From the NCBI GenBank assembly GCA_000398025.1, contig ASKX01000003.1:6868-70867 (forward strand): a stretch of DNA of 64,000 nt. Reading direction: 5' to 3'. Positions within the stretch are counted from its first letter, which is position 1. Every line of letters starts with the position of its first letter. This document shows positions 9,439 to 18,211 of this stretch, in pieces. The translations under genes and the position numbers were made by a program. Below the pieces are notes generated by a model, which searched no databases, was not told the origin of the DNA, and was given only the letters and a program-made list of their open reading frames with translations. The stretch is from Candidatus Paceibacter normanii SCGC AAA255-P19 (GTDB lineage: Bacteria; Patescibacteriota; Minisyncoccia; Minisyncoccales; Paceibacteraceae).

Positions 9439-9500
9439 CGGGATTTGAACCCGTGCTTAAACCTTGGAAGGGTTTCGTGCTGCCACTACACCATATCCGC
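9430..9500 (-). tRNA. tRNA-Gly(TCC)
   Basis: The acceptor stem GCGGATA/TATCCGC, D-arm, anticodon stem AAACC/GGTTT with loop CTTCCAA, and T-arm are all present. The discriminator is U. CCA is not encoded. It lies five bases downstream of tRNA-Pro and shares its promoter. Confidence 0.95.
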
Positions 9501-9504
9501 AAAG

Positions 9505-9576
9505 TCGGGGTACCCAGATTCGAACTGGGACTAAATCCTCCCAAAGGACTCGTGCTAACCGTTACACTATACCCCG
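9505..9576 (-). tRNA. tRNA-Pro(TGG)
   Basis: The acceptor stem is CGGGGTA/TACCCCG, the anticodon stem AGTCC/GGATT with loop TTTGGGA, and the T-arm CCCAG/CTGGG. The discriminator is A. CCA is not encoded. It is first in a two-tRNA unit. Confidence 0.95.
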
Positions 9577-9584
9577 TGAGCCTT

Positions 9585-9613
9585 ATTTTAGTAAAATTTC
9601 CTCTTCTGGTCAA
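9585..9613 (-). promoter_or_regulatory. Promoter of the tRNA-Pro/tRNA-Gly unit
   Basis: On the minus strand, TTGACC (9613-9608) and TAAAAT (9590-9585) are 17 bases apart and lie just upstream of tRNA-Pro. Confidence 0.7.
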
Positions 9614-9623
9614 CTTTTCAATG

Positions 9624-9632
9624 TGGTATACT
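9624..9632 (+). promoter_or_regulatory. Extended -10 promoter of the histidine kinase operon
   Basis: TGG-TATACT is an extended -10 box (TGN plus TATACT). Transcription would begin about seven bases later, at or next to ATG 9639, predicting a leaderless mRNA. No good -35 box is seen. Confidence 0.5.
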
Positions 9633-9638
9633 TAGTTA

Positions 9639-10622
9639 ATGAAACTTAGAGAAATTCTGTCTCAGTTCAACATTTTTGCTCAGTGTAAAAAATACGGGCT
9701 TTCTCTTTGGCAGTGTCCCCAATTCCTCTTTTTCGTTATGGGGATAATAATTGTCGCCTCAACTCTCGCCGCTTACCTTATTGGTAGCCGTTATGTTGAA
9801 GATCCCCAAATAGTTGCTTTAATGGTAATTGTCGTCACAGCCATTCTATTTATTATTGCCGTAATTATTACCCGTAGCTTTGAAAGATTAGCTGAGGCCA
9901 ATCGCCTAAAATCAGAATTTGTCAGTGTGGTTTCTCATCAACTTCGCTCCCCCCTTTCTAATTTAAGGTGGGCGCTGGAGCTAATAATGTCAGGGAGATT
10001 AGGAAAAATCGAAGAAAAACAATTAGAATACTTTAAAATCCTCAAAGAAAACAGCAACCGAATGAGAGAGCTGGTTTCTGATTTATTAACCGTTTCCCGA
10101 ATTGAAACCGCTAAGCTCCCCCTTGAAAAAGAAGAGTGTCAGCTGGAGGAAATAACCCAAAACATAATCAAGGAGTTTGAGCCTTTCGCTGAGGCTTCTA
10201 ATGTTGAAATAATATTAAAACCTCAAAAAAAATTACCAAAAGTTTCAATTGATACCTCCCAGATTAAATTGGTAATTGAAAACCTTTTGGATAACGCCAT
10301 CCGTTATATTAAAGAAACCGGAAGAGTTGAAATAAAATTAGAAAAACAAGACAGAAGCTTATATTTTGAAATTAAAGACAGCGGCGTGGGAATTCCTAGG
10401 GGGGATCAAAGATATATATTTCAAAAATTCTTTCGTTCAGAAAACATTATGAGATATCAAACTCAAGGTTCGGGCCTCGGTCTCTACATTACCCGGGCCA
10501 TTATCGAAAAATTAGGAGGTAAAATAGGCTTTAAGAGCCAAGAAGGCATTGGGTCGACCTTCTGGTTTACTCTACCCATTAAAAAGCAAGATGAATTGAA
10601 AATTCATCGCAGCTCGAAATGA
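9639..10622 (+). CDS. Membrane sensor histidine kinase
   Basis: A 327-residue kinase with two membrane segments (about residues 31-48 and 57-77) and almost no periplasmic part, so it probably senses within the membrane or through partners. The HisKA domain has SEFVSVVSHQLRSPLSNLRW with the phospho-acceptor His near residue 101. The HATPase domain has the N box (LLDNAIRY), G1 (DSGVGIP), F box (FQKFF) and G2 (GSGLGLY). It heads pilus locus 1 and is followed by a response regulator, so it likely tunes pilus activity. Its last codons lie inside a palindromic repeat (10590-10608). Confidence 0.9.
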   Translation: MKLREILSQFNIFAQCKKYGLSLWQCPQFLFFVMGIIIVASTLAAYLIGSRYVEDPQIVALMVIVVTAILFIIAVIITRSFERLAEANRLKSEFVSVVSHQLRSPLSNLRWALELIMSGRLGKIEEKQLEYFKILKENSNRMRELVSDLLTVSRIETAKLPLEKEECQLEEITQNIIKEFEPFAEASNVEIILKPQKKLPKVSIDTSQIKLVIENLLDNAIRYIKETGRVEIKLEKQDRSLYFEIKDSGVGIPRGDQRYIFQKFFRSENIMRYQTQGSGLGLYITRAIIEKLGGKIGFKSQEGIGSTFWFTLPIKKQDELKIHRSSK

Positions 10623-10636
10623 ATCTTTGATTCATT
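10590..10636 (+). repeat. Two adjacent short palindromes
   Basis: GATGAATT/AATTCATC with loop GAA (10590-10608) and AATGAATC/GATTCATT with loop TTT (10618-10636) follow each other across the kinase 3' end and the regulator leader. The second palindrome recurs at 22117 (loop GAA) and 36729 (loop TTT). Confidence 0.8.
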
Positions 10637-10649
10637 GAGCTTTAAACAC

Positions 10650-11021
10650 ATGAACAAAAAAATCTTATTTATAGAGGATGAGTCAGCCCTGCAAAAAACT
10701 TTTGGTGAGGTTTTAAGCCAAGAAGGTTACGAAATGATTTCAGCTTTGGATGGAGAGATTGGGTTAAGGTTGGCTAAAGAAAAGAAGCCGGATTTGATTT
10801 TACTCGATTTGATTTTGCCGAAAGTTAATGGCTTCGATGTTTTAAAGCAATTAAAAGAGGATAAAGAAACAAAAAGCATTCCAGTGGTTGTTTTAACTAA
10901 TTTAGAGGGAATGAGAGATATAAATAAAGTAATTGAGCTGGGGGCCACTACTTATTTGGTTAAAGCTAATTATTCGCTGGGAGAAGTGGTAGAAAAAATC
11001 AAAAAAACCTTAGGCCAATAA
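10650..11021 (+). CDS. Single-domain response regulator (CheY-like)
   Basis: A stand-alone receiver domain of 123 residues with the acidic pocket (FIEDES), the phospho-acceptor Asp in LILLDLILPKVNGFDVL, the conserved Thr in VVVLTNLEG and the conserved Lys in TTYLVKAN. No output domain is present, so it must act by protein contact, as CheY- and PilG-like proteins do. ATG 10650 is preferred over the in-frame TTG at 10635. It lies between the kinase and PilB, one base before PilB, so the pilus motor or assembly ATPase is a likely target. Confidence 0.9.
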   Translation: MNKKILFIEDESALQKTFGEVLSQEGYEMISALDGEIGLRLAKEKKPDLILLDLILPKVNGFDVLKQLKEDKETKSIPVVVLTNLEGMRDINKVIELGATTYLVKANYSLGEVVEKIKKTLGQ

Positions 11022-11022
11022 A

Positions 11023-12783
11023 ATGCGAGTTGAGCCGCAACAATTAAAAGCCTTTTTATTGGATGCCGGGCTGATAACTAAAAAGCAGTTTGATTCAGCC
11101 CTGAAGAAGGCTGAAAAGACCGGCCAGAAAGTCGGTGATATTTTGGTTTCTGAAGGCTTAATCTCTGAAGAGGAGTTGATTAAGTTAGAGGCCTATATTT
11201 TAGGCATCCCCTTTGTTAATTTAGAAAAAGAGAAAATTGACTCGGAAGTTTTAAAAATAGTTCCAGAGCCCATTGCTCGTTCCCATAACATCGTCGCTTT
11301 TAGGAAAAAAGGAAATGAGTTAGAGGTAGCTATGCTTGACCCCGAAGATCTAAGAACGATTGAATTTATTAAAAAAACTGCCAACTTGAAAATTCTACCT
11401 CGTTTAACCACCCCCAGCAGTATAAAATATGTTTTGAGACAATATCAAAAAACTTTAGAGACTGAATTTGGAGAGATTATCAAAAAAGAATCCAAAGGCA
11501 TTAAAATTATTAAAGAAAAAAAAGAAGGGGGAAGGACTGACAAAGAAAGAGAAGATTTGAGAAAGGCGGCTAGCGAGCTACCGGTAATCAGAATTGTTGA
11601 TACTCTCTTAAAACACGCCATTTTGCAAAGATCTTCTGATATTCACATTGAACCCACCGAAAAAGAAGTGGTTGTCAGATATCGTATCGATGGAATTCTG
11701 CGAGATGCCATGACCCTTCCCAAGCAAGCTGCCTCGGGAATAGTGGCCAGGATAAAAGTCCTTTCTGATCTAAAACTAGATGAGCATCGTTTACCCCAAG
11801 ACGGCCGATTCAAGGTGGAAACCGAAGACTATCGCTACTCGGTTCGAGTTTCTATTCTGCCAGTTTTTTATGGAGAAAAAATTGTTATGCGGCTTTTATC
11901 GGAAAAAACCAAAGCTTACACTTTAGAAGGCTTGGGACTGAGAGAAGAGTCCTTGGAAGCTGTCCAAGAAAACTTAAGAAAGCCAGTAGGTATGCTTTTA
12001 GTAACTGGTCCGACTGGCTGCGGTAAAACTACCACTCTTTATTCTATGATGGAGATCTTAAATACCCCGGCCGTCAATATTTCTACTGTTGAAGATCCCG
12101 TTGAATATCAAATGCCCAGAATTAACCAAACTCAAGTTAACTCTAAGATTGGTTTAACTTTTGCTTCCGGGCTCCGCTCTCTGGTCCGGCAAGACCCCGA
12201 TATTATTATGGTGGGAGAAATCAGGGACACAGAAACTGCCAGTTTAGCCATTAACGCTGCCCTGACCGGTCACTTGGTTTTATCTACTTTGCACACTACC
12301 AACGCGGCCGGGGCCATCCCTCGCTTAATCGATATGAAAGCTGAGCCATTTTTAATTTCTTCCACCTTAAATCTTATTTTAGCCCAGAGACTAGTTAGAC
12401 GGCTTTGTCAGAATAAGGAAAAATATAACTTAACCGACTCAGAAATAAAAAATTTAAAAAAGTATTGCGATATCGAGCGGATTCTAGAAATTCTAAAAGA
12501 AGAAAAATTAGCTAAAGCAAGCCAAGGTTTTAAAAATATCACTTTTTACCGTCCCAAGCCCACCAAAGAGTGTCCCGAGGGCTATAAGGGAAGGATTGGT
12601 ATTTACGAAGTATTACCGGTTACCGAAACCATTAAAGAATTAATTGTTAAAAAATCCACCGCTGACCAAATTCAGCAGCAATCGCAAAAAGAAGGCATGC
12701 GGACAATGATTGAAGACGGTTTTATCAAAGCCGCTCAAGGGGTAACCAGCATTGAAGAAGTCCTCCGGGTTATCATAGAATAG
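11023..12783 (+). CDS. pilB: Type IV pilus assembly ATPase PilB (locus 1)
   Basis: A GspE/PilB-family hexameric ATPase driving pilus extension from the cytoplasmic face. It has an N-terminal MshEN-like domain (about 1-150), then the core with SSDIHIEPTEKEVVVRYRID, Walker A GPTGCGKTTTLY, the Asp box, Walker B region with IMVGEIRDTETA and the His box (GHLVLSTLHT). The usual tetracysteine zinc motif is incomplete: only single cysteines stand where CxxC pairs are expected (RRLCQNKEKY, TKECPEGYKGR), unlike the second PilB at 51904. It runs directly into pilC. Confidence 0.95.
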   Translation: MRVEPQQLKAFLLDAGLITKKQFDSALKKAEKTGQKVGDILVSEGLISEEELIKLEAYILGIPFVNLEKEKIDSEVLKIVPEPIARSHNIVAFRKKGNELEVAMLDPEDLRTIEFIKKTANLKILPRLTTPSSIKYVLRQYQKTLETEFGEIIKKESKGIKIIKEKKEGGRTDKEREDLRKAASELPVIRIVDTLLKHAILQRSSDIHIEPTEKEVVVRYRIDGILRDAMTLPKQAASGIVARIKVLSDLKLDEHRLPQDGRFKVETEDYRYSVRVSILPVFYGEKIVMRLLSEKTKAYTLEGLGLREESLEAVQENLRKPVGMLLVTGPTGCGKTTTLYSMMEILNTPAVNISTVEDPVEYQMPRINQTQVNSKIGLTFASGLRSLVRQDPDIIMVGEIRDTETASLAINAALTGHLVLSTLHTTNAAGAIPRLIDMKAEPFLISSTLNLILAQRLVRRLCQNKEKYNLTDSEIKNLKKYCDIERILEILKEEKLAKASQGFKNITFYRPKPTKECPEGYKGRIGIYEVLPVTETIKELIVKKSTADQIQQQSQKEGMRTMIEDGFIKAAQGVTSIEEVLRVIIE

Positions 12784-14004
12784 ATGCCTACTTATTCTTA
12801 TATTGCTAAAACCCTAAAAGGAGAAGAAAAGACCGGAACTTTGGAAGCCGAAGATAAGTATCAGTTAGCCAGAACCCTAAAACAACAGGGTTTAATTTTA
12901 ATTAAGGCAGAAACAGAAGAGGAGGGGCCAAAAAGGAGAAAATTAGCTATTGCTATTCCTTTTTTTGGCGGAGTTTCTTTGACAGAAAAAATGTTCTTTA
13001 CCAGGAATCTTCAGGTAATGGTAGCTGCGGGGCTTCCCTTGCCCAAGGCCTTGGAAACCTTATCTTCCCAAGTAAAAAGTAAAAAGCTTAAGGAAGCTTT
13101 GCTAGATATTAGAGAAAGAATTATTAAAGGTCATAATTTTTCAGAATCTTTAACCAAGTGGCCAGGTATCTTTTCTGAACTTTTCCAAAATATGATTAAG
13201 GTAGGCGAAGAAGCAGGAACTTTAGAAGAGTCCTTAAGGGTTTTATCTCAGCAAATAGAAAGAGAGCATAGTTTAAAGTCGCAGATAAAGGGAGCAATGA
13301 TTTATCCGGCTGTAATTATTTGCGCCATGATTGGTATTGGTATTTTGATGCTGATTATGGTCGTGCCTCAATTAGCTGAAACCTTTGAAGAGTTGAGCAT
13401 CGAACTTCCCATAACCACCAAAATTGTCATCGGTTTCGCCACTTTTTTAGTTGAGAAATGGTATTTGTTAATTCTAATTTTGGCCTTTCTCATTTTTCTT
13501 TTATGGCAAGCAATGAAAATTGAAAAGGGAAAGAAAATAACGGACAAGCTATTATTAAAAATTCCAATCATTTCTTCTATTATTAAAAAAACTAATTTAG
13601 CTTACACTGCCAGAACCCTCAGTTCTTTAATTTCCGCTGGCGTGCCAATCGTTAAATCGTTGGAAATTACTTCGGGAACTTTAGGAAATATTTATTATAA
13701 AGCAGCTATTACCGAGGCGGCTGAGAGAGTCAGGAAAGGAGAAAAGTTGTCCGAGATTTTAAAGCCTTACCGTGACATTTATTCTCCAACTTTTATCCAA
13801 ATGGTGGCGGTTGGTGAAGAAACTGGAGAAACTTCAACTATTCTAGCTAAGTTGGCTGATTTCTTTGAAGAAGAAGTAGGCCGGACCACCAAAAACCTAG
13901 CTTCGGTTATTGAGCCGGTTTTAATGATTATTATTGGAGCAGCCATTGGATTTTTTGCCGTTTCAATGATTCAGCCGATGTACTCTATGCTGGGAGCCAT
14001 ATGA
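12784..14004 (+). CDS. pilC: Type IV pilus inner-membrane platform protein PilC (locus 1)
   Basis: A GspF/PilC-family polytopic protein that couples the ATPase to pilin subunits. The 406-residue length is normal. Two homologous cytoplasmic GspF domains are seen (about 70-190 and 270-390), with membrane segments near 175-195, 225-245 and 380-400. Signature stretches are GLPLPKALETLSSQ and GVPIVKSLEITSG. The start immediately follows the pilB stop. The end overlaps the next start as ATGA. Confidence 0.95.
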   Translation: MPTYSYIAKTLKGEEKTGTLEAEDKYQLARTLKQQGLILIKAETEEEGPKRRKLAIAIPFFGGVSLTEKMFFTRNLQVMVAAGLPLPKALETLSSQVKSKKLKEALLDIRERIIKGHNFSESLTKWPGIFSELFQNMIKVGEEAGTLEESLRVLSQQIEREHSLKSQIKGAMIYPAVIICAMIGIGILMLIMVVPQLAETFEELSIELPITTKIVIGFATFLVEKWYLLILILAFLIFLLWQAMKIEKGKKITDKLLLKIPIISSIIKKTNLAYTARTLSSLISAGVPIVKSLEITSGTLGNIYYKAAITEAAERVRKGEKLSEILKPYRDIYSPTFIQMVAVGEETGETSTILAKLADFFEEEVGRTTKNLASVIEPVLMIIIGAAIGFFAVSMIQPMYSMLGAI

Positions 14005-16121
14005 GGAAATCAAACGGTTTTACTTTTATTGATGCAATGGTAGGCACATCACTTGTGCTTATTGTTTTTTTAGGTATTTTCGGTGTTTATCAATTAGGTT
14101 TAAAAGTAGTGAGTCAGTCCAAGGCCAGAATAACTGCTACCGCTCTAGCTAATCAAAAAATAGAACTGGCTCATAATTTACCTTATGATGACGTGGGAAC
14201 AGTTGGCGGCATTCCCTCAGGCACCATCCTAGAAACTGAAGATGTCACCAGAAACAATATTGATTACACTGTTAAAACCACTGTTGTTTATATTGATGAT
14301 CCTTTTGATGGCGTAGTACCCAACGATACCCTGCCGGCTGACTATAAAAGAATAAAAGTTAAAACCTCTTGGTCTGGTAGGTTTGAAGGAGAAGTCAACT
14401 TGGTAACTGATATTGTTCCCAAAGGAATAGAATCTGAGGCTGGCGGAGGGACTCTTTTGGTTTCAGTTTTTAATGCTGAAGGTCTGGGCGTCCCTCAAGC
14501 AGATCTTCACCTAGTTAATGAAGAAGTGACCCCTCCTATTGATGCTTGGTATCAAACCGATAATTTTGGCGATCTAGTTTTGCCGGGTGCTCCGGTTTCT
14601 GTTGAGGGCTATCAAATTACGGCCAGCAGAACCAGTTATAGCACTGCCCGAACTTATGGGTCCGAAGAAGTGGTTAATCCTTCAAAGCCCCATGCCTCAG
14701 TCTATGAAGGCGACTTGACGGAAATTAGTTTTTCCATAGATAAAGTAAGCAATTTATCAATTGATACTGTTTCGCCGGTGGGAGTGGCTAGCTTTTTTGA
14801 TTCTTTTTTGGACGAAACAAAAATTGCTGAAAAATCCCATATAGTGGTAGCTTCAGGTCAGGTAGAGTTAGAACCAAGTCATTATTCCAACATAATTCTG
14901 CCGGTAGCGGGAAGAGTAAAAGTAGAATTTGTCAGCGAGGATGCTAGTCAGGATAATTCTTTCGGTCTTTACTTACCCCATGAAGAAGAGATTTTTCCTT
15001 ATGCTGATTCTGAGCATTTAAATCCCGGTGATTCTTATGATTTGGGTCTTTTTACTGAAGGGACAGAAATAGGTTTTTTTCTAGCCACTCAACCTGAATA
15101 TCAAGGACCAAGGTGGTACACTGATTCCAGTTTGAATTCCGATGGTTACGATCACGTTAGAATAACCCAACCTGGTTCTTCTTCTTGGAAGCTGGAATGG
15201 GAAGATACTGAAGGGGGTGGCGATGAAGATTTTGATGATCTGATAGCACTGATGACTCTAACGGCTGAAGGTTATTTTAGTTCTGGCTATTTAATTTCTA
15301 CTACGGTTATTCCTGAAGAATTAACTGGTTGGGAAAAACTTTATTTTACTGATGAGGAGCCAGCTGCTACCCAAATAAGTTATCAAATTTTATATTTTGA
15401 TGGAGGAGGTTGGATTTCTATTCCCAACAGCGACTTGCCAGGCAACGAGGTTGGTTTTGGGCTAAGCCCGGTTGATTTATCAGGCCTTTCCGTAATTACT
15501 TATCCTGAAATCAAATTAAAAGGAAACCTTTCTACTGTTGACCTCACTGTTTCCCCAATTCTTTACGATTGGCAGGTCAGTTGGAAAACCGCCAGTCCGG
15601 TTCCCGTAGCTAATACCCCCTTCAAGTTAGAAGGGGCAAAAACCATTGGCACCGACGGTGAAGGAGGGCCGGTTTTAAAATATTCTCAAAACTATATTAC
15701 TAATGGCTTCGGTCACCTGGAAATTATTAATTTAGAGTGGGATTCTTATAGTTTTTATGTTGACAAAGCCGCCACTGGCTTAGATTTGATTGAAACTCAA
15801 CCCACCGAACCACTCGATCTTTTACCCGACACTACCCAACCTGTCACCTTAATCTTGGAAGCTGAAAACACTCTTTTGATTACTGTTCAGGATGCTTCTA
15901 CTCTAGAACCAATTTTTGCTGCTTCCTGCCGAGTCTACAATTTCTCCTTATCTTATGATAAACAGCAGCCAACCGACGAAGATGGACAATCTTTCTTTAT
16001 TCCCTTGGAAGCGGCCACTTACGACTTAGAAATTGGAGCTTCCGGTTACCAAATTTATAATGGCCAAGTTTGGGTTTCTGGCGACGTCACCCTAACCGTT
16101 AACTTAACTAAATTACCATGA
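14001..16121 (+). CDS. Large minor pilin-like protein with prepilin N-terminus
   Basis: A 706-residue protein with a short leader and the prepilin motif NGFTFIDAMVG, in which the usual Glu at +5 is Asp, followed by a hydrophobic helix (about 8-30). The large extracellular part contains a carboxypeptidase-regulatory-like beta module (about 150-215), a DUF4114-like segment (DTEGGGDEDFDDLIALM, about 408-424) and a second regulatory-like module at the C-terminus (about 630-700). Such size suggests a tip adhesin carried by a pilus. It is coupled to pilC (ATGA overlap) and to the next pseudopilin. Confidence 0.7.
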   Translation: MRKSNGFTFIDAMVGTSLVLIVFLGIFGVYQLGLKVVSQSKARITATALANQKIELAHNLPYDDVGTVGGIPSGTILETEDVTRNNIDYTVKTTVVYIDDPFDGVVPNDTLPADYKRIKVKTSWSGRFEGEVNLVTDIVPKGIESEAGGGTLLVSVFNAEGLGVPQADLHLVNEEVTPPIDAWYQTDNFGDLVLPGAPVSVEGYQITASRTSYSTARTYGSEEVVNPSKPHASVYEGDLTEISFSIDKVSNLSIDTVSPVGVASFFDSFLDETKIAEKSHIVVASGQVELEPSHYSNIILPVAGRVKVEFVSEDASQDNSFGLYLPHEEEIFPYADSEHLNPGDSYDLGLFTEGTEIGFFLATQPEYQGPRWYTDSSLNSDGYDHVRITQPGSSSWKLEWEDTEGGGDEDFDDLIALMTLTAEGYFSSGYLISTTVIPEELTGWEKLYFTDEEPAATQISYQILYFDGGGWISIPNSDLPGNEVGFGLSPVDLSGLSVITYPEIKLKGNLSTVDLTVSPILYDWQVSWKTASPVPVANTPFKLEGAKTIGTDGEGGPVLKYSQNYITNGFGHLEIINLEWDSYSFYVDKAATGLDLIETQPTEPLDLLPDTTQPVTLILEAENTLLITVQDASTLEPIFAASCRVYNFSLSYDKQQPTDEDGQSFFIPLEAATYDLEIGASGYQIYNGQVWVSGDVTLTVNLTKLP

Positions 16122-16771
16122 GGCGAGGGTTTACCCCTCACCAATTTTCAATGAGGATAACAAGAATTTTAAAAACTGCCACAAAAATTGGTGCGGGGTT
16201 TACCCTAATTGAGGTTATCGTTACCATTGTTATTTTTAGTTTGGCTTTGGGAGCTATTTCTAGCTTTGTGGTTTTGGGCTACAAAACCCAAAGCTATACC
16301 TTCCAGCAGTCAGTAGCTATTGGCGAGGCCAGAAAAGGAATAGAAACAATGGTTAAAGAAATAAGAGAAGCCAGATTAGGAGACGACGGCTCTTATATTA
16401 TTGAGATGGCTCAAGATTTTGAATTTATTTTTTACTCAGACATTGATAAAGACGAAGACACCGAAAGAATTAGATATTTTGTTGATGGAGAAAATTTTCA
16501 AAAAGGAGTAGTAGAGCCTACTGGCTGGCCAATTGAATACCCTTCAGCTAATGAAAAAATTTATACTCTGTCCCAACATGTTAAAAACCTACCTCCCATT
16601 TTTCATTATTATGATGGCTCGGGTAACGAATTAACTGAGTTACCAGCTAGATTGAAAGACACTAAACTAATGAAAGTTTATTTGGTGATTAACGTTAATC
16701 CTAATCGGCCGCCTCAGGATTTTATTTTAGAATCAAGCGTCCAAATCAGAAACCTAAAAACCAACTTATGA
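16118..16771 (+). CDS. Minor pilin with long leader
   Basis: A 217-residue pseudopilin. The prepilin site is GAGFTLIEV near residues 25-33, followed by a hydrophobic helix (IVTIVIFSLALGAISSFVV). The leader is unusually long (about 26 residues) and itself begins MRRGFTP, so a G-F-T tripeptide occurs twice. An alternative ATG lies at 16151 (MRITRIL). The ectodomain resembles PilW/GspJ-like minor pilins. It overlaps the preceding gene by four bases. Confidence 0.75.
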   Translation: MRRGFTPHQFSMRITRILKTATKIGAGFTLIEVIVTIVIFSLALGAISSFVVLGYKTQSYTFQQSVAIGEARKGIETMVKEIREARLGDDGSYIIEMAQDFEFIFYSDIDKDEDTERIRYFVDGENFQKGVVEPTGWPIEYPSANEKIYTLSQHVKNLPPIFHYYDGSGNELTELPARLKDTKLMKVYLVINVNPNRPPQDFILESSVQIRNLKTNL

Positions 16772-16775
16772 GCTT

Positions 16776-18194
16776 ATGAGGGAAAAAGGAACTATTATTA
16801 CTTTGGTTTTAGTCTTTGGGTCAATCTTTTCGCTTTTGCTAGCTGGCTTGATTGGTTTTGTCTTGCTTCAGCATCGTCAATCTCTTCAAAAAGTAGCCTG
16901 GACAGAATCTCTTCAAATAGCTGAGGCCGGAATAAACTATGCCAGGTGGCACTTGGCTCACGCTCCCTCAGATTTTAATTTTTCTGGAATTTACGATTAT
17001 AGAGACCCCCAGGAAGCAGTTATCGGTCAATATCAATTAGAGATTACTGCTCCTTCTGGCTGTCATCCGCCAGTAACCATAGAGTCTACCGGCTGGACTT
17101 CAAAATATCCTGAAGTAGAAAGAAAAATTCAGGTAAAGTATGCCAAGCCCGCTCTAGCTAAATACGCTTTTTTGACCCACAGCAATGTTTGGTTTGGGCC
17201 CGATGAAGAGTTAAAAGGCCCATTCCACTCTAATGGTGGAATCAGAATGGATGGGATTCAAAACTCTCTTTCCGCTTCGGCCAAAGAAACCTACATTTGT
17301 GGGGCAGAGCATGGTTGTTCTTTTTGGGATTGTCCTTTTCCCTGTTCTTGGACTAGTTCTCATTGCGAGTGCCCGGGAATTTGGGGAGCGGGTGAAGGTC
17401 AAGCTCAAGGGCTTTGGGAATTCCCGGTGCCAGCAATTGATTTTGACAGTATAGTTCAGGATTTAGCTGTTTTAAAAAGCGAAGCTGAAGCAGCTGGTAC
17501 TTTTTTTGGGCCCTCCGGCGCTTATGGCTGGCGAATTCAATTTGTTAATGACAGCACCTTCAATCTTTATAAAGTAACTGGTTTAAGGTCTAAGGTTTGG
17601 GGCTATGATGGAGAAGGGTGGGTTTATGAATCCAATGATATAAATACTGATGCTTTTCAGGTAAACTATTCTTTGCCGACTGGTTGCGCCCCAATTTTCG
17701 TTGAAGATACCCTTTGGGTAGATGGTGATGTTAAGGGGAGGGTAACGGCGGTAGCCGCCAAACTTCCAGAAACCCCAGCTTCAATGAAAAAAATCATTAT
17801 AAATGGTAATATAGATTATGTAGATCAAGATTCAGTTTTGGGATTAATCGCTCAGAAAGACATTTTAATACCTCTTTATTCTCCCGATAATTTAGCAATT
17901 AAAGCTAGCTTACTAGCTAAAAATGGGCACGTCTTTCGCTACTACTACCCTCCTTGGTGGTGGGAGCCCTATAAAACTTACGCCAAAAGAGATTATATTG
18001 AAACCTATGGTTCAATCATTACCAACGCCATCTGGACTTTTACTTGGGTGAAAAAAGAAGGCTGGATAGAGATTTTTGAGTCAGGCTATGAAAACACCAA
18101 TATGATGTACGATTCCACTTTAACCTATAATCCTCCTCCCTATTTCCCCACCACTGGAAAATACGAATTTGTTTCTTGGGAGGAACTTCAATAA
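16776..18194 (+). CDS. PilX-like minor pilin or pilus-associated protein
   Basis: A 472-residue protein beginning MREKGTIITLVLVFGSIFSL, a single N-terminal hydrophobic segment, then the pattern ESLQIAEAGINYARWHLA, which is shared with PilX N-terminal domains. No canonical G-F-T-L-x-E cleavage site is visible. A Cys-rich block lies near residues 168-205 and the C-terminal half is rich in Tyr and Trp. It is the last pilin-like gene before pilM; its stop lies inside the hairpin that precedes pilM. Confidence 0.6.
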   Translation: MREKGTIITLVLVFGSIFSLLLAGLIGFVLLQHRQSLQKVAWTESLQIAEAGINYARWHLAHAPSDFNFSGIYDYRDPQEAVIGQYQLEITAPSGCHPPVTIESTGWTSKYPEVERKIQVKYAKPALAKYAFLTHSNVWFGPDEELKGPFHSNGGIRMDGIQNSLSASAKETYICGAEHGCSFWDCPFPCSWTSSHCECPGIWGAGEGQAQGLWEFPVPAIDFDSIVQDLAVLKSEAEAAGTFFGPSGAYGWRIQFVNDSTFNLYKVTGLRSKVWGYDGEGWVYESNDINTDAFQVNYSLPTGCAPIFVEDTLWVDGDVKGRVTAVAAKLPETPASMKKIIINGNIDYVDQDSVLGLIAQKDILIPLYSPDNLAIKASLLAKNGHVFRYYYPPWWWEPYKTYAKRDYIETYGSIITNAIWTFTWVKKEGWIEIFESGYENTNMMYDSTLTYNPPPYFPTTGKYEFVSWEELQ

Positions 18195-18208
18195 ATTTTT
18201 AATTTATT
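18190..18208 (+). repeat. Start-proximal palindrome before pilM
   Basis: AATAAATT and AATTTATT form an 8-bp stem with loop TTT. It covers the upstream stop codon and ends three bases before ATG 18212. Near-copies stand just before gyrA, comF and htrA. Confidence 0.75.
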
Positions 18209-18211
18209 TTA

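Noticed and set aside
9413..9649. Small open frames on both strands around 9.4-9.6 kb
   Set aside because: They only cover the two tRNA genes and the promoter region.
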